The position numbers and the translations under genes were made by a program. A DNA stretch of 64,000 nucleotides, taken from assembly GCF_040536835.1 (NCBI RefSeq), contig NZ_CP159578.1, positions 3,844,001-3,908,000 of the forward strand, written 5' to 3'. A model generated the notes under the pieces. That model saw only the letters and a list, made by a program, of their open reading frames with translations. It ran no database searches and was not told where the DNA came from. Below, one piece after another: positions 29,525-38,878 of this stretch. Source of the stretch: Salinicola endophyticus (GTDB taxonomy: Bacteria; Pseudomonadota; Gammaproteobacteria; Pseudomonadales; Halomonadaceae). Position 1 is the first letter of the stretch. Each line of letters opens with the position of its first letter.

Positions 29525-31813
29525 ATGAGTGAAGAGATCAAGATCGGCGGCAAGTGCCCTTTCGCTGGCGATACCGTGGGCGGCGTCGCCGGCTCCGAAC
29601 CCACCACCGATCAGTGGTGGCCCAATCGCCTCAAGGTCGAGCTGCTGCATCAGAACGCGCCCCAGGCCAACCCCGAAGACCCTGACTTCGATTACGCCAA
29701 GGCCTTCAGCGAGCTCGACCTGGCCGCGGTCAAGCAGGACATCAAGGCGCTGCTCACCTCCTCGGTGGACTGGTGGCCGTCGGACTACGGCAACTACGGC
29801 CCGCAGATGATTCGCATGGCGTGGCACTCCGCCGGTACCTACCGTATCGCCGACGGCCGCGGCGGCGCCGGCGAAGCGATGCAGCGCTTCGCCCCGATCA
29901 ACAGCTGGTGGGACAACGGCAATGTCGACAAGTCGCGGCGTCTGCTATGGCCGATCAAGCAGAAGTACGGCGCCGCGCTCTCCTGGGCCGACCTGATCGT
30001 GCTCACCGGCAACTGCTCGCTGGAAGTGATGGGCTTTCCCACCTATGGCTTCGCCGGTGGGCGCATCGACGCCTGGGAGCCGGACAACCTGACCTACTGG
30101 GGGCCGGAGGCGTGGTACGGCAAGAAGATCGAGGACGCCCCGCGCGGCCCGTTCGAAGGCCACCCGGATCAGATGGTCAACCGCGACCTGCGCTGGACCG
30201 GTGAAGCGGGCGACGACGACTACGATCTCGAAGCGCCGCTGGCCGCCTCCAACTCCAACCTGATCTACGTCGACCCGGAAGGCTCGGCCAAGAAGGGCAT
30301 CCCCGAGGACTCCGCCGCCGATATCCGCATCACCTTCGGCCGCATGGCGATGAACGACGAAGAGACCGTGGCGCTGATCGCCGGCGGCCACGCCTTCGGC
30401 AAGTCCCACGGCATGACCCCGCCGGACCAGATCGGCTTCGCCCCGGAAGGCGCGCCGATGGAGTCCCAGGGCCTGGGCTGGCACAACCCGCGCGGCAAGG
30501 GTAACGCCGAAGACACCATGACCAACGGAATCGAGGGCTCTTGGACCCAGAACCCGACCCAGTGGGACAACAGCTACCTCGAGAACCTGTTCAAGTTCGA
30601 GTGGGAGCAGACCCGCAGCCCCGCCGGCGCGCTGCAGTGGACCCCGGTGGACAAGAACGCCCCGCGTACGCCGGACGCCCACCTCGAAGGCGTCGATCAT
30701 CCGCTGATGATGATGACCTCCGACATCGCGCTCAAGGTCGACCCGGCCTATCGCAAGATCTGCGAGAAGTTTCTCGACGACTTCGACTACTTCACCGACG
30801 CCTTCGCCCGCGCCTGGTACAAGCTGACCCACCGCGACATGGGCCCCAAGGCGCGCTATCTGGGCCCGGAAGTGCCGCAGGAGGATCTGATCTGGCAGGA
30901 CCCGATCCCCGCGGTCGACTTCGAACTGGTCGACAGCCGTGACATCGCCGAACTCAAGGCCAAGATTCTGGATGCCGACGTCAGCGTCTCCCAGCTCGCC
31001 GCGGTCGCCTGGGGCGCCGCCTCCACCTTCCGCACCTCAGACAAGCGCGGCGGCGCCGACGGCGCGCGTATCCGCCTGGCACCGATGAAGGATTGGCCGG
31101 TCAACAACCCCGACGACCTGGCCCACGTGCTCGGCGTGCTGGAAGGCATCAAGCGTGACTTCGACGGCGCCCAGAGCGGCAACAAGAAGGTCTCGCTGGC
31201 CGACCTGATCGTGCTCGGTGGCTGTGCCGCGGTGGAGAAAGCGGCCCAGGATGCCGGCGTCACACTCGAGGTGCCGTTCACCCCGGGGCGCAACGACGCC
31301 ACCGCCGAGCAGACCGACGAGCAGACCTTCCGCTGGCTCGAGCCGGTCTCCGATGGCTTCCGCAACTTCCATCGCGACGATATCCGCTACAACGTCTCGC
31401 CGGAGCAGATCTTCCTCGACCGCGCGGCCCTGCTCGGCCTCTCCGCGCCGGAGTGGACCGCACTGGTCGGCGGCCTGCGGGTACTCGACGTCAACGCCAA
31501 GGGCGCCTACCGGGAGCACGGCGTGTTCACCGACCGCCCGGGCGTGCTGACCAACGACTTCTTCGTCAACCTGACCTCGCCGGACTTCGCGTGGAACAAG
31601 GTCGACGCCGAAGGGCTGACGTTCACCCTCGACGACCGCCACACCGGCGAGACGAAGTTCAAGGCGACCCGCTGCGATCTGATCTTCGGCGCCAACGCCC
31701 AACTGCGCCAGCTGGCCGAGTTCTACGCCCAGAAGGGTGGCCACGAGAAGCTGGTCAAGGACTTCGCCAAGGCGTGGCACAAGGTGATGATGCACGACCG
31801 CTTCGACGTCTGA
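29525..31813 (+). CDS. katG: Catalase-peroxidase KatG
   Basis: Bifunctional heme catalase/peroxidase, 762 residues in two peroxidase-like halves, removing H2O2. Active-site Arg97, Trp100 and His101 ([13 protein letters not shown]), Tyr248 (LIYVDPEG) and Met274 (FGRMAMND) supply the Met-Tyr-Trp adduct needed for catalase activity; proximal His289 is in [12 protein letters not shown]. Small oddities versus common KatG are [11 protein letters not shown] instead of YVNPEGP and GHAFGKSHG instead of GHTFGKTHG. AAGGA lies eight bases before the ATG. It sits immediately right of the island and is followed by its own terminator. OxyR control is usual for the family; no clear site was identified. Confidence 0.97.
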   Translation: MSEEIKIGGKCPFAGDTVGGVAGSEPTTDQWWPNRLKVELLHQNAPQANPEDPDFDYAKAFSELDLAAVKQDIKALLTSSVDWWPSDYGNYGPQMIRMAWHSAGTYRIADGRGGAGEAMQRFAPINSWWDNGNVDKSRRLLWPIKQKYGAALSWADLIVLTGNCSLEVMGFPTYGFAGGRIDAWEPDNLTYWGPEAWYGKKIEDAPRGPFEGHPDQMVNRDLRWTGEAGDDDYDLEAPLAASNSNLIYVDPEGSAKKGIPEDSAADIRITFGRMAMNDEETVALIAGGHAFGKSHGMTPPDQIGFAPEGAPMESQGLGWHNPRGKGNAEDTMTNGIEGSWTQNPTQWDNSYLENLFKFEWEQTRSPAGALQWTPVDKNAPRTPDAHLEGVDHPLMMMTSDIALKVDPAYRKICEKFLDDFDYFTDAFARAWYKLTHRDMGPKARYLGPEVPQEDLIWQDPIPAVDFELVDSRDIAELKAKILDADVSVSQLAAVAWGAASTFRTSDKRGGADGARIRLAPMKDWPVNNPDDLAHVLGVLEGIKRDFDGAQSGNKKVSLADLIVLGGCAAVEKAAQDAGVTLEVPFTPGRNDATAEQTDEQTFRWLEPVSDGFRNFHRDDIRYNVSPEQIFLDRAALLGLSAPEWTALVGGLRVLDVNAKGAYREHGVFTDRPGVLTNDFFVNLTSPDFAWNKVDAEGLTFTLDDRHTGETKFKATRCDLIFGANAQLRQLAEFYAQKGGHEKLVKDFAKAWHKVMMHDRFDV

Positions 31814-31882
31814 GACGCACGGCAGCGATCCGGCCTCAGCCGCTGGATCGCCACGTGTAATGCCTCGCAGGCTCACGCATCG

Positions 31883-31919
31883 ACGACTCGGCGCCCTACT
31901 GGGGCGTCGAGTCGTTTTT
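31883..31919 (+). terminator. Terminator of katG
   Basis: ACGACTCG (31883-31890) pairs with CGAGTCGT (31908-31915), with GCGCC/GGGGCG continuing the stem inside, followed by TTTTT. Confidence 0.85.
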
Positions 31920-31969
31920 CTGCCCGCCAACGTCGCCATTGCGCACTAATTCTCCTTGGCAGCGATTTT

Positions 31970-31982
31970 GTTATAATATAAC
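31970..31982 (+). promoter_or_regulatory. Zur-type operator over the znu promoter -10
   Basis: GTTATAATATAAC is a 13-bp palindrome closely resembling the E. coli znu Zur site (core GTTATAATATC). It contains a perfect -10, TATAAT (31972-31977), so bound repressor would block RNA polymerase. It lies 28 bp before the small gene at 32011 and the znuC-znuB genes. Confidence 0.75.
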
Positions 31983-32010
31983 CTTCACGACCTATCCAAG
32001 AGGTCGTTTC

Positions 32011-32157
32011 ATGTCGCATCGTCACCGCCACCGCCCGGATGGGCCCTGCCATTTTTCGCTGATGTCGCTCGGCGCCGGACGCCGCATGCTGCTCACCCTG
32101 CTGCCGCTGGCCGTGCTGTGGCTGGCGGCGGCGTGGTCCGTCGGGATGCTGGGCTGA
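32011..32157 (+). CDS. Small His-rich membrane protein heading the znu operon, 48 aa
   Basis: MSHRHRHRPDGPCHFSLMSL followed by one hydrophobic segment (MLLTLLPLAVLWLAAAWSVGML). The first 14 residues hold four His and one Cys, a possible metal-binding tag in front of a single transmembrane helix. It begins 28 bp after the Zur-type site and ends two bases before the znuC start, so it is cotranscribed and probably co-translated with znuC. I know no named family. It could be a zinc-responsive regulator or accessory peptide of the transporter, or a leader peptide whose translation opens the znuC start. Confidence 0.65.
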   Translation: MSHRHRHRPDGPCHFSLMSLGAGRRMLLTLLPLAVLWLAAAWSVGMLG

Positions 32158-32159
32158 GC

Positions 32160-32876
32160 ATGGCCGCCATTCTGACCCTCGAATCGCTCTCGCTGGCCCA
32201 GGGTAATCGCCTGGTGCTGGAAGACCTCAGCGGCGGGTTCGATGCCGGCAGCATCACCGCCCTGGTCGGCCCCAACGGCGCCGGCAAGAGCACTCTGGTG
32301 CAGGGCATCATGGGCGTGCTGCGGCCGCTGCGCGGACGCGTGCTGTGCCAGGTGCCCAACGCCCGCCGCGCCTGGCTGCCACAGCAGCTGGCACTGGATC
32401 TCTCCTTCCCCATGAGCGTCGAAGAGCTGGTGATGAGCGGCTGCTGGCCCACCCACGGCAGCTTCCGCCGCTACGGCCCGGCGGAGTATCGCCGCGGCCA
32501 GGCGGTGATGCAGCGCCTGGGGCTGCAGGCATTGGAGCACCGCCCGCTGGGCGAGCTCTCCGGTGGCCAGCGCCAGCGCGCCCTGCTCGGCCGCACGCTG
32601 ATGCAGGAAGCCCGGCTGCTGCTGCTCGATGAGCCCTTCGCCAATGTCGACGCGGCGACCGTCGAGCTACTGATCCAGACCCTGCGCGACATGGCCGCCG
32701 AGGGGGTGTCGGTGATCATCGTGCTGCACGACCACGACCAGCTACGTCGCCTGGCCGACCGGGTGCTGCATCTCGACCGCGGTCACGGTCACTGGTACAC
32801 GCCACAAACCATGACCTGGACGCCCAGCGGCCAGCCCGTGGCGGCGGCCGCGGCCGCTCAGGGGCCGGCGTCATGA
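32160..32876 (+). CDS. znuC: Zinc ABC transporter ATP-binding protein ZnuC
   Basis: 238-residue ATPase energising zinc uptake. Walker A GPNGAGKST (~38-46), signature LSGGQRQ (~137-143), Walker B RLLLLDEPFANVD and H-loop IIVLHDHDQ are all present. The C-terminus is His-containing (LDRGHGHWYTP) and Ala-rich. The ATG at 32160 is chosen for the conserved MAAILTLESLSLAQG N-terminus; upstream frame extension overlaps the small His-rich gene. It overlaps znuB by ATGA. Confidence 0.9.
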   Translation: MAAILTLESLSLAQGNRLVLEDLSGGFDAGSITALVGPNGAGKSTLVQGIMGVLRPLRGRVLCQVPNARRAWLPQQLALDLSFPMSVEELVMSGCWPTHGSFRRYGPAEYRRGQAVMQRLGLQALEHRPLGELSGGQRQRALLGRTLMQEARLLLLDEPFANVDAATVELLIQTLRDMAAEGVSVIIVLHDHDQLRRLADRVLHLDRGHGHWYTPQTMTWTPSGQPVAAAAAAQGPAS

Positions 32877-33757
32877 TCGACTGGTTGATTTCTCCACTGC
32901 TCGACTTCGGCTTCATGCGCCGCGCGCTGGTGGCCGGGCTGGCGCTATCGCTGGTGGCGCCACCGCTGGGCGTGTTTCTCACCCTGCGCGGCATGAGCCT
33001 GGTAGGCGACGCCATGGCCCACGCGGTGCTGCCCGGAGTGGCGGTGGGCTTTCTCCTCGCCGGCTTCTCGCTACCCGCGATGAGTCTGGGCGGGCTGGCC
33101 GCCGGGCTGCTGGTGGCCGGGCTGGCCGGTAGCGTCTCGCGCCTGACCGGACACCGCGAGGACTCGGCGATCGCCAGTTTCTATCTGATCTCGCTGGCCG
33201 CCGGGGTGATGCTGATCTCGCTGCGTGGCAGCAGTGTCGATCTCACCCATGTGCTGTTCGGCTCGATCCTGGCCGTCGATACCACCGCGCTGTGGCTGAT
33301 CGTGGGCGTCTCTAGCGCCACCCTGGTGGTGCTCGCGGCGATCTTCCGCATCCTGGTGGTCGAGTGTCTCGACCCGCTGTTCCTGCGCGGCCAGGGAATT
33401 CGCGGCGGCGCGGTGCACGGGCTCTTCCTGGGGCTGATGGTGCTCAACCTCACCGCCGGCTTTCAGACCCTGGGCACGTTGATGGCGGTGGGGCTGATGA
33501 TGCTGCCGGCCACCGCGGCGCGCTTCTGGTCGAAGCGCCTCGAAGGGCTGATGGGGCTGGCGATCGCGATCGGCATGTTCGCCAGCGTCGGTGGGCTACT
33601 GCTGTCGTACCACGCCGGCCTGCCCTCGGGGCCCTGCATCATTCTGCTGGCGGGGGCGATCTATCTGCTCTCCGCGCTGTTCGGCCGCTACCACAGCGTG
33701 TTCGCACGCTGGCGCCGACGGGTACAACCGATTCTGCCGCCGGATGCACACGGCTGA
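32873..33757 (+). CDS. znuB: Zinc ABC transporter permease ZnuB
   Basis: 294-residue inner-membrane permease of the ABC-3 family, eight to nine hydrophobic segments. Family landmarks are FLTLRGMSLVGDAMAHAVLP near the N-terminus (conserved GDALSHAVLPG-like motif) and QTLGTLMAVGLMMLPAATAR-like TLMAVGLMMLPATAARFW. The start overlaps the znuC stop (ATGA). A 162-bp MITE-like element separates it from znuA. Confidence 0.9.
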   Translation: MIDWLISPLLDFGFMRRALVAGLALSLVAPPLGVFLTLRGMSLVGDAMAHAVLPGVAVGFLLAGFSLPAMSLGGLAAGLLVAGLAGSVSRLTGHREDSAIASFYLISLAAGVMLISLRGSSVDLTHVLFGSILAVDTTALWLIVGVSSATLVVLAAIFRILVVECLDPLFLRGQGIRGGAVHGLFLGLMVLNLTAGFQTLGTLMAVGLMMLPATAARFWSKRLEGLMGLAIAIGMFASVGGLLLSYHAGLPSGPCIILLAGAIYLLSALFGRYHSVFARWRRRVQPILPPDAHG

Positions 33758-33778
33758 GCCGGCGCGTCCGGCAGCCAT

Positions 33779-33940
33779 TAGGGTTTGTACGAAAAGTCAG
33801 CGAGCGAAGGCAAGACAAGGCAAAAATCGGCGAAAACGCGGAGTTTACGAGGTGTAAATGAGCATTTTTGACCGGGCTGGCGCTCCAGACGATTTTTAAC
33901 GCCGTATTGCCGAGCGCAGGTAGTTTTCGTACAGAGCCTA
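33779..33940. mobile_element. MITE-like repeat, copy A (162 bp)
   Basis: The ends TAGGGTTTGTACGAAAA (33779-33795) and TTTTCGTACAGAGCCTA (33924-33940) are imperfect inverted repeats. The interior, for example GCGAGCGAAGGCAAGACAAG, GGAGTTTACGAGGTGTAAAT and ACGCCGTATTGCCGAGCGCA, matches copy C (62311-62453) in reverse orientation. It carries no coding capacity and separates znuB from znuA. Confidence 0.8.
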
Positions 33941-34016
33941 GGTCCATTCGGCGTCACGCCGCGCTTGTCGTTACGTCACTGCGGTCTCTGCCGCGCAACC
34001 GAAGGAGGAATTCGCG

Positions 34017-35066
34017 ATGTCCCGTCTCTCGCTCTCAGCCACCCTGCGCCAGGGTCTGATCGCCGGCGCCCTGGGCCTGGCCCTGCTCGGCCCGGCCCAC
34101 GCCGACGAGCCGCTCAAGGTGGTCACCAGCTTCAGCATCCTCGACGACATGGTCTCGACCATCGGCGGTGATCACGTCGCGGTGACCTCGCTGGTCGGCC
34201 CCAACGGCGACGCCCACGCTTTCTCGCCCAAGCCCTCTGATGCCCAGTCACTGGCCGGCGCCGATCTGGTGGTGGTCAATGGCCTGCAGTTCGAAGGCTG
34301 GATCGATCGCCTGATCGAGGCCAGTGGCTATCAGGGCGAGGTGGTGGTAGCAAGCCGCGGCATCCAGCCGCTGGCGTTCGACGGCCACCACGACGAGGAA
34401 GTCGCGGATGACGACGATCACGATCACGGCCATGACCACGGCGACGCCGATCATGACCACGGCGATGCCGATCATGACCATGGCGACGCCGATCACGAGC
34501 ATGCCGGGGCCGGCCATCATCACCACAGCAATCTCGACCCTCATGCCTGGCAGGATCTGCGCAACGGCGAGCAGTACGCGCGCAATATCCGCGACGGCCT
34601 GATCGAGGTCGACCCCAGCCACGCCGATGACTACCGCCAGAACGCCGAGCGCTATATCGACAAGATGAAAGTGCTCGACACCGAAACCCGCGAGCGTCTG
34701 GCCAAGATCCCCGAGGCCGACCGGCTGATCATCACCAGCCACGATGCCTTCGGCTACTTCGCCCACGCCTACGGTCTGAAGCTGCTCGCACCGGTGGGGC
34801 TCAACACCCTGGCCGAACCCAGCGCCAGCGACCTGGCTCAGCTGATCCAGCAGATCGAGCAGAACCACGCCAAGGCGCTGTTCCTGGAGAACATGAGCAA
34901 CCCGGCGCTGGTGCAACAGCTACATCAGGAGACCGGGATCGCCATCGGCGGCACCCTCTACGCCGATGCGCTGACCCCGGACGGTGAAGGCAGCACCTAC
35001 CTGGGCATGTTCCGCCACAACGTGGATACCCTGGTGGACGCACTCACGGCGCCCGCCAGGGACTGA
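34017..35066 (+). CDS. znuA: Zinc ABC transporter periplasmic binding protein ZnuA
   Basis: 349-residue cluster A-I metal-binding protein with a Sec signal peptide ending near GPAHA. Metal ligands expected in the family appear as His in GDAHAFSP, in NLDPHAWQD and in ITSHDAFGYF. Between the first and second lies a His/Asp-rich loop (about residues 124-172) with three DHDHGDA repeats, then HEHAGAGHHHH, typical of zinc-specific members. GGAGG lies nine bases before the ATG. It follows znuB after the MITE-like element, so its transcription from the Zur-type promoter may be affected. Confidence 0.92.
   Translation: MSRLSLSATLRQGLIAGALGLALLGPAHADEPLKVVTSFSILDDMVSTIGGDHVAVTSLVGPNGDAHAFSPKPSDAQSLAGADLVVVNGLQFEGWIDRLIEASGYQGEVVVASRGIQPLAFDGHHDEEVADDDDHDHGHDHGDADHDHGDADHDHGDADHEHAGAGHHHHSNLDPHAWQDLRNGEQYARNIRDGLIEVDPSHADDYRQNAERYIDKMKVLDTETRERLAKIPEADRLIITSHDAFGYFAHAYGLKLLAPVGLNTLAEPSASDLAQLIQQIEQNHAKALFLENMSNPALVQQLHQETGIAIGGTLYADALTPDGEGSTYLGMFRHNVDTLVDALTAPARD
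34436..34498 (+). repeat. 21-bp tandem repeats in znuA His-rich loop
   Basis: Three tandem units of roughly GACGCCGATCATGACCACGG encode DADHDHG three times. The copies differ mostly at third positions. Such arrays readily change in copy number between strains. Confidence 0.75.
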
Positions 35067-35111
35067 AGCAGCGCCAGTGCCGAGGTGCCGGCGAAGCGTT
35101 CCGCTACGGGC

Positions 35112-35939
35112 TCAAGGACGATCCCGTGACGACAGCCCCTCGTTACGCCAGGCACGGCGAAATTCCGTGCCACTGATCTCGCCGTGTAGATACGCCATGA
35201 GCCGGGCATCGTCGTCGGCATGCCGGCTCTCACCATCACGAAATCGGCAGATGAGCAGATAGGCGCGGTAGTAATTGGAAACACCGCCGAGAAAGAACAG
35301 CAGGCTCCCGATCAGGTACTGCCAGGCCAGGAAGGTGAACAGCCGCTGCTTGCTCTCTAGATCATCGAAGGTCCACAGATAGGGTATCGAGGCGACCGCA
35401 AACAGTACCGAACCGACCACGAAGGCGACCGCCGTCAAGTTGGTCATCTGCATGGATAGCAACGACGGCGCCTGGACGATCTGCAATACGTTGACGCTCG
35501 CGGCCAGCACGAACAGCAACGAGCCGATGACGAAGCACCAAGCCCCAGCGATGAACCACCCCCACCAGCTGAGAAAGAACAGACTGCCCACGGTGAACAG
35601 CAGCGTACCCGCCAGATAGCCGCTGGCGGCGATCAGCTCGAAGCGCCGGTTGAGGGCGTGATGAGACTGGGGGCTCTGCAGCCAGAACTTGCGCACCTCG
35701 AGCATGTCGTGCCCGGTCACCACCAGATACAACAGCGAACCGACGAAGAAGATCCACGCACCAATATTCTGATAGGCCTCGAAGCGCGGAAAGAAGAAGA
35801 TGCTGCCGACGATAAACAGAAAACCGCCGGCCTTGTAGAGGATCGCATTGGCAGTTTCCCAGCGGAAATCGTCCCGCAGATCGGGAGTCGTGCGGGTCAG
35901 GTCGGACAGCTTGGCGCGATTGGTGAACAAGTGAGGCAC
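35112..35939 (-). CDS. YrhK-domain membrane protein
   Basis: 275-residue inner-membrane protein with about seven hydrophobic segments in three YrhK-like repeats: GGFLFIVGSIFFFPRF with GAWIFFVGSLLYLV, GYLAGTLLFTVGSLFF with GAWCFVIGSLLFVL, and FVVGSVLFAVASIPYL with WQYLIGSLLFFLGG. Each repeat has the (F/V)xxGSxxF pattern of the family. Function is unknown. It is convergent with znuA and divergent from ompW. The long soluble N-terminus begins MPHLFTNRAKLSDLT. Confidence 0.8.
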   Translation of the reverse strand: MPHLFTNRAKLSDLTRTTPDLRDDFRWETANAILYKAGGFLFIVGSIFFFPRFEAYQNIGAWIFFVGSLLYLVVTGHDMLEVRKFWLQSPQSHHALNRRFELIAASGYLAGTLLFTVGSLFFLSWWGWFIAGAWCFVIGSLLFVLAASVNVLQIVQAPSLLSMQMTNLTAVAFVVGSVLFAVASIPYLWTFDDLESKQRLFTFLAWQYLIGSLLFFLGGVSNYYRAYLLICRFRDGESRHADDDARLMAYLHGEISGTEFRRAWRNEGLSSRDRP

Positions 35940-36202
35940 GGGCGCATCCTTTCACGTCGCAGGCAAAGCGTGCACCCGCAGCTCGGGATGGTAACAATGC
36001 ACGCGCCGGCGGTCACTCCATGCCGTGCCGGGGCTACCTTCTCGCAACGGCGGCGGTGTGCCCCTCACGTACCGCGAAAGATGGCTCGCATAGATTCAGC
36101 GTTCGGCGCGATGGCTAAGTTTGCTTTTGCGACAAATAACCACATTACCTCTAGGGTCTTTGCCGCGTAACCTGTGCCTGTGGATCGCACAAGGGAACGC
36201 TA

Positions 36203-36841
36203 ATGAACGCAATGACTCGTCATCTCTGTCTCGCCGCCGTCGCCGTGGCTACCGCACTGCCGAGCAGCGCCGCACTCGCCTATGGCGCCGGCGACTGGTT
36301 CACCCACTTCGGTGTGGCCAAGGTCTCGCCCAAGGACGACAACGGTCGCTTCGATGCCCTGGACATCGATGTCGACGTCCAGGACAAGAGCGACTTCGCC
36401 TTTACCCTGGGCTACCGCTTTCATGACAACTTCGGGGTGGAACTGCTGGCGGCTGCGCCGTTCAAGCACGATATCAACCTGAACGGCAGCGAAGGCGCCT
36501 CGATCAAGCACCTGCCGCCGACCCTGACGCTGCAGTACTACCCGCTCGGCGGCACCGATGCCTGGGTCCAGCCCTATGTCGGCGCGGGGCTCAACTACAC
36601 CCACTTTTCCGACGAAAAGATCGACGTGCCCGGCGCCAGTCTCGACCTGGACGACTCCTGGGGTGCCGCCGGGCAGTTGGGGGTCGATCTGCTGGTCGAC
36701 GACCACTGGTCGCTCAATGCCGCCGCCTGGTATCTGGATATCGACTCCGACGCCACCGCCAAGGTCGGCGGTCAGTCCTACGACACCACCCTGCATATCG
36801 ACCCTTGGGTGGTCATGGCGGGCCTCGGCTACCGCTTCTAA
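36203..36841 (+). CDS. ompW: Outer-membrane protein OmpW family
   Basis: Eight-stranded outer-membrane barrel, 212 residues, with a signal peptide ending in AALAYG. OmpW landmarks are the N-terminal GDWFTHFGVAKVSPKDDNGR, the GYRFHDNFGVELLAA strand, PPTLTLQYYPLGG and the C-terminal GLGYRF ending in aromatic Phe, the BAM signal. OmpW proteins form hydrophobic channels for small apolar molecules. A terminator at 36917-36942 ends the monocistronic unit. Confidence 0.9.
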   Translation: MNAMTRHLCLAAVAVATALPSSAALAYGAGDWFTHFGVAKVSPKDDNGRFDALDIDVDVQDKSDFAFTLGYRFHDNFGVELLAAAPFKHDINLNGSEGASIKHLPPTLTLQYYPLGGTDAWVQPYVGAGLNYTHFSDEKIDVPGASLDLDDSWGAAGQLGVDLLVDDHWSLNAAAWYLDIDSDATAKVGGQSYDTTLHIDPWVVMAGLGYRF

Positions 36842-36916
36842 GCAACCACGTTTTCCAGCCGCCCGGCCATCAGCGCCGGCGGTCCGATCTTCTCAGGGAG
36901 CTCCCACTCTCTCCTT

Positions 36917-36942
36917 GGCCACCCGCGAGGTGGCCTTTTTTT
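36917..36942 (+). terminator. Terminator of ompW
   Basis: GGCCACC (36917-36923) pairs with GGTGGCC (36929-36935), loop CGCGA, followed by seven T. Confidence 0.9.
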
Positions 36943-37050
36943 CGTCTGCCCCAGTGGGCGGCGCGAGCCAAGAGGCCGCCGGGATGTCGCTGCAAAGGGC
37001 TGACGCCGGCACGCCACGCGCCGCCTGGCCCCTGGCATGTGCCGTGGAGT

Positions 37051-38091
37051 TCAGTCGAAACGCAATTGCACCTTGAGCGCGCGATTGCGATCCGATGCGA
37101 GGTCGAATGCCTCGCTAGCCCGGGTGTAGTCGAGCGTGGCGGTCAGCACATGACCGAGCGCTTCGCGCTGTTCGGGGAGCTTGCTCACGGCCAGCGCGAA
37201 TTCCTCATGGAAGCGGAAAGTGCCGCGAACGGTGAGCTCACGGGCACAGATCAGCGCCATCGGCAGTGTCGCCTCCTGGCCCAGGCCGATGGTGATCAGG
37301 GTGCCGCGGGGTGCCAACGCCCGCAGCGCCTGGAGCTGGGCGGCCGGCACCCCCGAGGCCTCGAAGGCGATGTCGAACCCGCCATGCTCGGCGACGGCCT
37401 GCTCCAGAACATCGCCCCGCGTGACGTTGATCGTCTCGTCGGCCCCCATCAGACGGGCCTGCTCCAGCGGGAAGTCCGCCACGTCGGTGACGGTGATGCT
37501 GACCGCGCCGGCCATTCGCACCGCGGCCACGGTCAGCGCGCCGATCGGCCCCGCGCCGGTCACCAGCACGCGCTTGCCGAAGACATCCCCGGCCTGTCGC
37601 ACCGCGTGCAGAGCCACCGCGAAGGGTTCGGCCAGGGCCGCCTCGCCGGCAGTGACGTCCGCGGCGGGAAAGACACACTGCGCCAGCGGCACGATCAGTT
37701 GCTGGCGGAAGATGCCCTGAGCATGGGGAAAGCGCATCGCCGAGCCGCTGAAGACCATGTCGGTGCAGTGGTTCTGCCAGCCCCGCAGGCAGTAACGGCA
37801 CTGCTGACAAGGGCGAATGGGGTTGATGGCCACCAGCCGCCCCTGGAGCGAAGCATCGATACCCTCGCCGACCGCGGCGATGAAGCCGGCGGCCTCGTGC
37901 CCCAGCGTCAGTGGCTCCTTGAGGCGCACGTCGCCAAAGCCGCCGTCGTGATAGTAATGCAGGTCCGAGCCGCAGATACCGCCCGCCGCGACCCTGACGA
38001 GGACCTCGTCTAGCCCCGGTGTCTCGCACGCCAGTTCGTCGATGCGCAGATCATGGGGTCCATGGGCGACCACCGCGTGTGTCGTGTTCAT
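37051..38091 (-). CDS. Zinc alcohol dehydrogenase, L-idonate/L-gulonate 5-dehydrogenase-like
   Basis: 346-residue medium-chain dehydrogenase, NAD(P)-linked oxidation of a sugar acid at C5. Catalytic zinc ligands Cys40, His65 and Glu66 (GICGSDLHYYHDGG, TLGHEAAG) and structural Cys95, 98, 101 and 109 are all present; VTGAGPIGALTV is the nucleotide-binding loop. The sequence resembles IdnD most. It is the last gene of a minus-strand operon with TRAP transporter, enolase-superfamily protein and SDR, fitting a pathway that converts L-idonate or L-gulonate to keto acids. Exact substrate not determinable. Confidence 0.82.
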   Translation of the reverse strand: MNTTHAVVAHGPHDLRIDELACETPGLDEVLVRVAAGGICGSDLHYYHDGGFGDVRLKEPLTLGHEAAGFIAAVGEGIDASLQGRLVAINPIRPCQQCRYCLRGWQNHCTDMVFSGSAMRFPHAQGIFRQQLIVPLAQCVFPAADVTAGEAALAEPFAVALHAVRQAGDVFGKRVLVTGAGPIGALTVAAVRMAGAVSITVTDVADFPLEQARLMGADETINVTRGDVLEQAVAEHGGFDIAFEASGVPAAQLQALRALAPRGTLITIGLGQEATLPMALICARELTVRGTFRFHEEFALAVSKLPEQREALGHVLTATLDYTRASEAFDLASDRNRALKVQLRFD

Positions 38092-38110
38092 GCCGTCTCC
38101 CCTCCGGTAT

Positions 38111-38878
38111 TCACAGCACAGCCAGCATGCCACCGTCGACATAGATGATCTGACCGTTGACGTAACTCGAGGCCGGTGACGCCAGATAGACCACGGTGCC
38201 GGCCAGGTCCTCGGGCGTTCCCCAGCGTCCGGCAGGCGAGCGCTTGCGAACCCAGCCATCGAACTCGGGATCGTCGGCCAACGGTTGGGTCATCTCGGTG
38301 AGCATGTAGCCGGGGCCGATGGCGTTGGCCTGGATGCCGTGGGGCGCCCACTCGGCCGCCATCGAACAGGTCAGCAGGCGAATCCCGCCCTTGGCGGCGG
38401 TATAGGGCGCGACGGTGGCCCGCGCCACCTGACTGGTCAACGAGCCGATATTGACGATCTTGCCGCCGTCGCCACGGGCGATCATCCGGCGTGCAGCCTG
38501 CTTGCCCATCAGAAAGGCACTGGTCAGATTGGTGTCGATGACCTTTTGCCAGTCTTCCAGAGCCAGTTCGGTCATCGGTTGGCGCCACTGCATGCCGGCA
38601 TTGTTGACCAGAATGTCGATGTGGCACTGCGCCTCGTCGAAGGCGGCGAAGGCCGCCTCGATCGAGGCTTCCGAGGTGACGTCGAACGCGGCCGAGTCGG
38701 CCGCCAGGCCGGCGGCGCGCAACTCGCCGACGGCCTGGTCCAGTTTTGCCTGATGCCTGCCGTGCAGGATCACTTCGGCGCCGGCCTCGGCCAGACCGCG
38801 GGCCATGGCCAATCCCAGGCCGCCTGATGAACCGGTCACCAGTGCGGTCTTGCCCGTCAAATCGAACAACGCTGTCAT
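38111..38878 (-). CDS. SDR, gluconate 5-dehydrogenase-like
   Basis: 255-residue SDR. TGSSGGLG (15-22) binds NAD(P), LVNNAGMQWRQP is the NNAG region, then SLTSQ with catalytic Ser and YTAAK. It resembles IdnO (5-keto-D-gluconate reductase). Its start overlaps the stop of the enolase-superfamily gene by four bases (ATGA) and it precedes the IdnD-like gene by 19 bp, so all three are coupled. With the IdnD-like enzyme it could interconvert L-idonate and D-gluconate via 5-ketogluconate. Confidence 0.8.
   Translation of the reverse strand: MTALFDLTGKTALVTGSSGGLGLAMARGLAEAGAEVILHGRHQAKLDQAVGELRAAGLAADSAAFDVTSEASIEAAFAAFDEAQCHIDILVNNAGMQWRQPMTELALEDWQKVIDTNLTSAFLMGKQAARRMIARGDGGKIVNIGSLTSQVARATVAPYTAAKGGIRLLTCSMAAEWAPHGIQANAIGPGYMLTEMTQPLADDPEFDGWVRKRSPAGRWGTPEDLAGTVVYLASPASSYVNGQIIYVDGGMLAVL

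Noticed and set aside
36805..38013. Plus-strand frame (402 codons) opposite the IdnD-like gene
   Set aside because: Low-complexity Arg/Gly/His composition; the minus-strand gene has complete zinc-ligand and nucleotide motifs.
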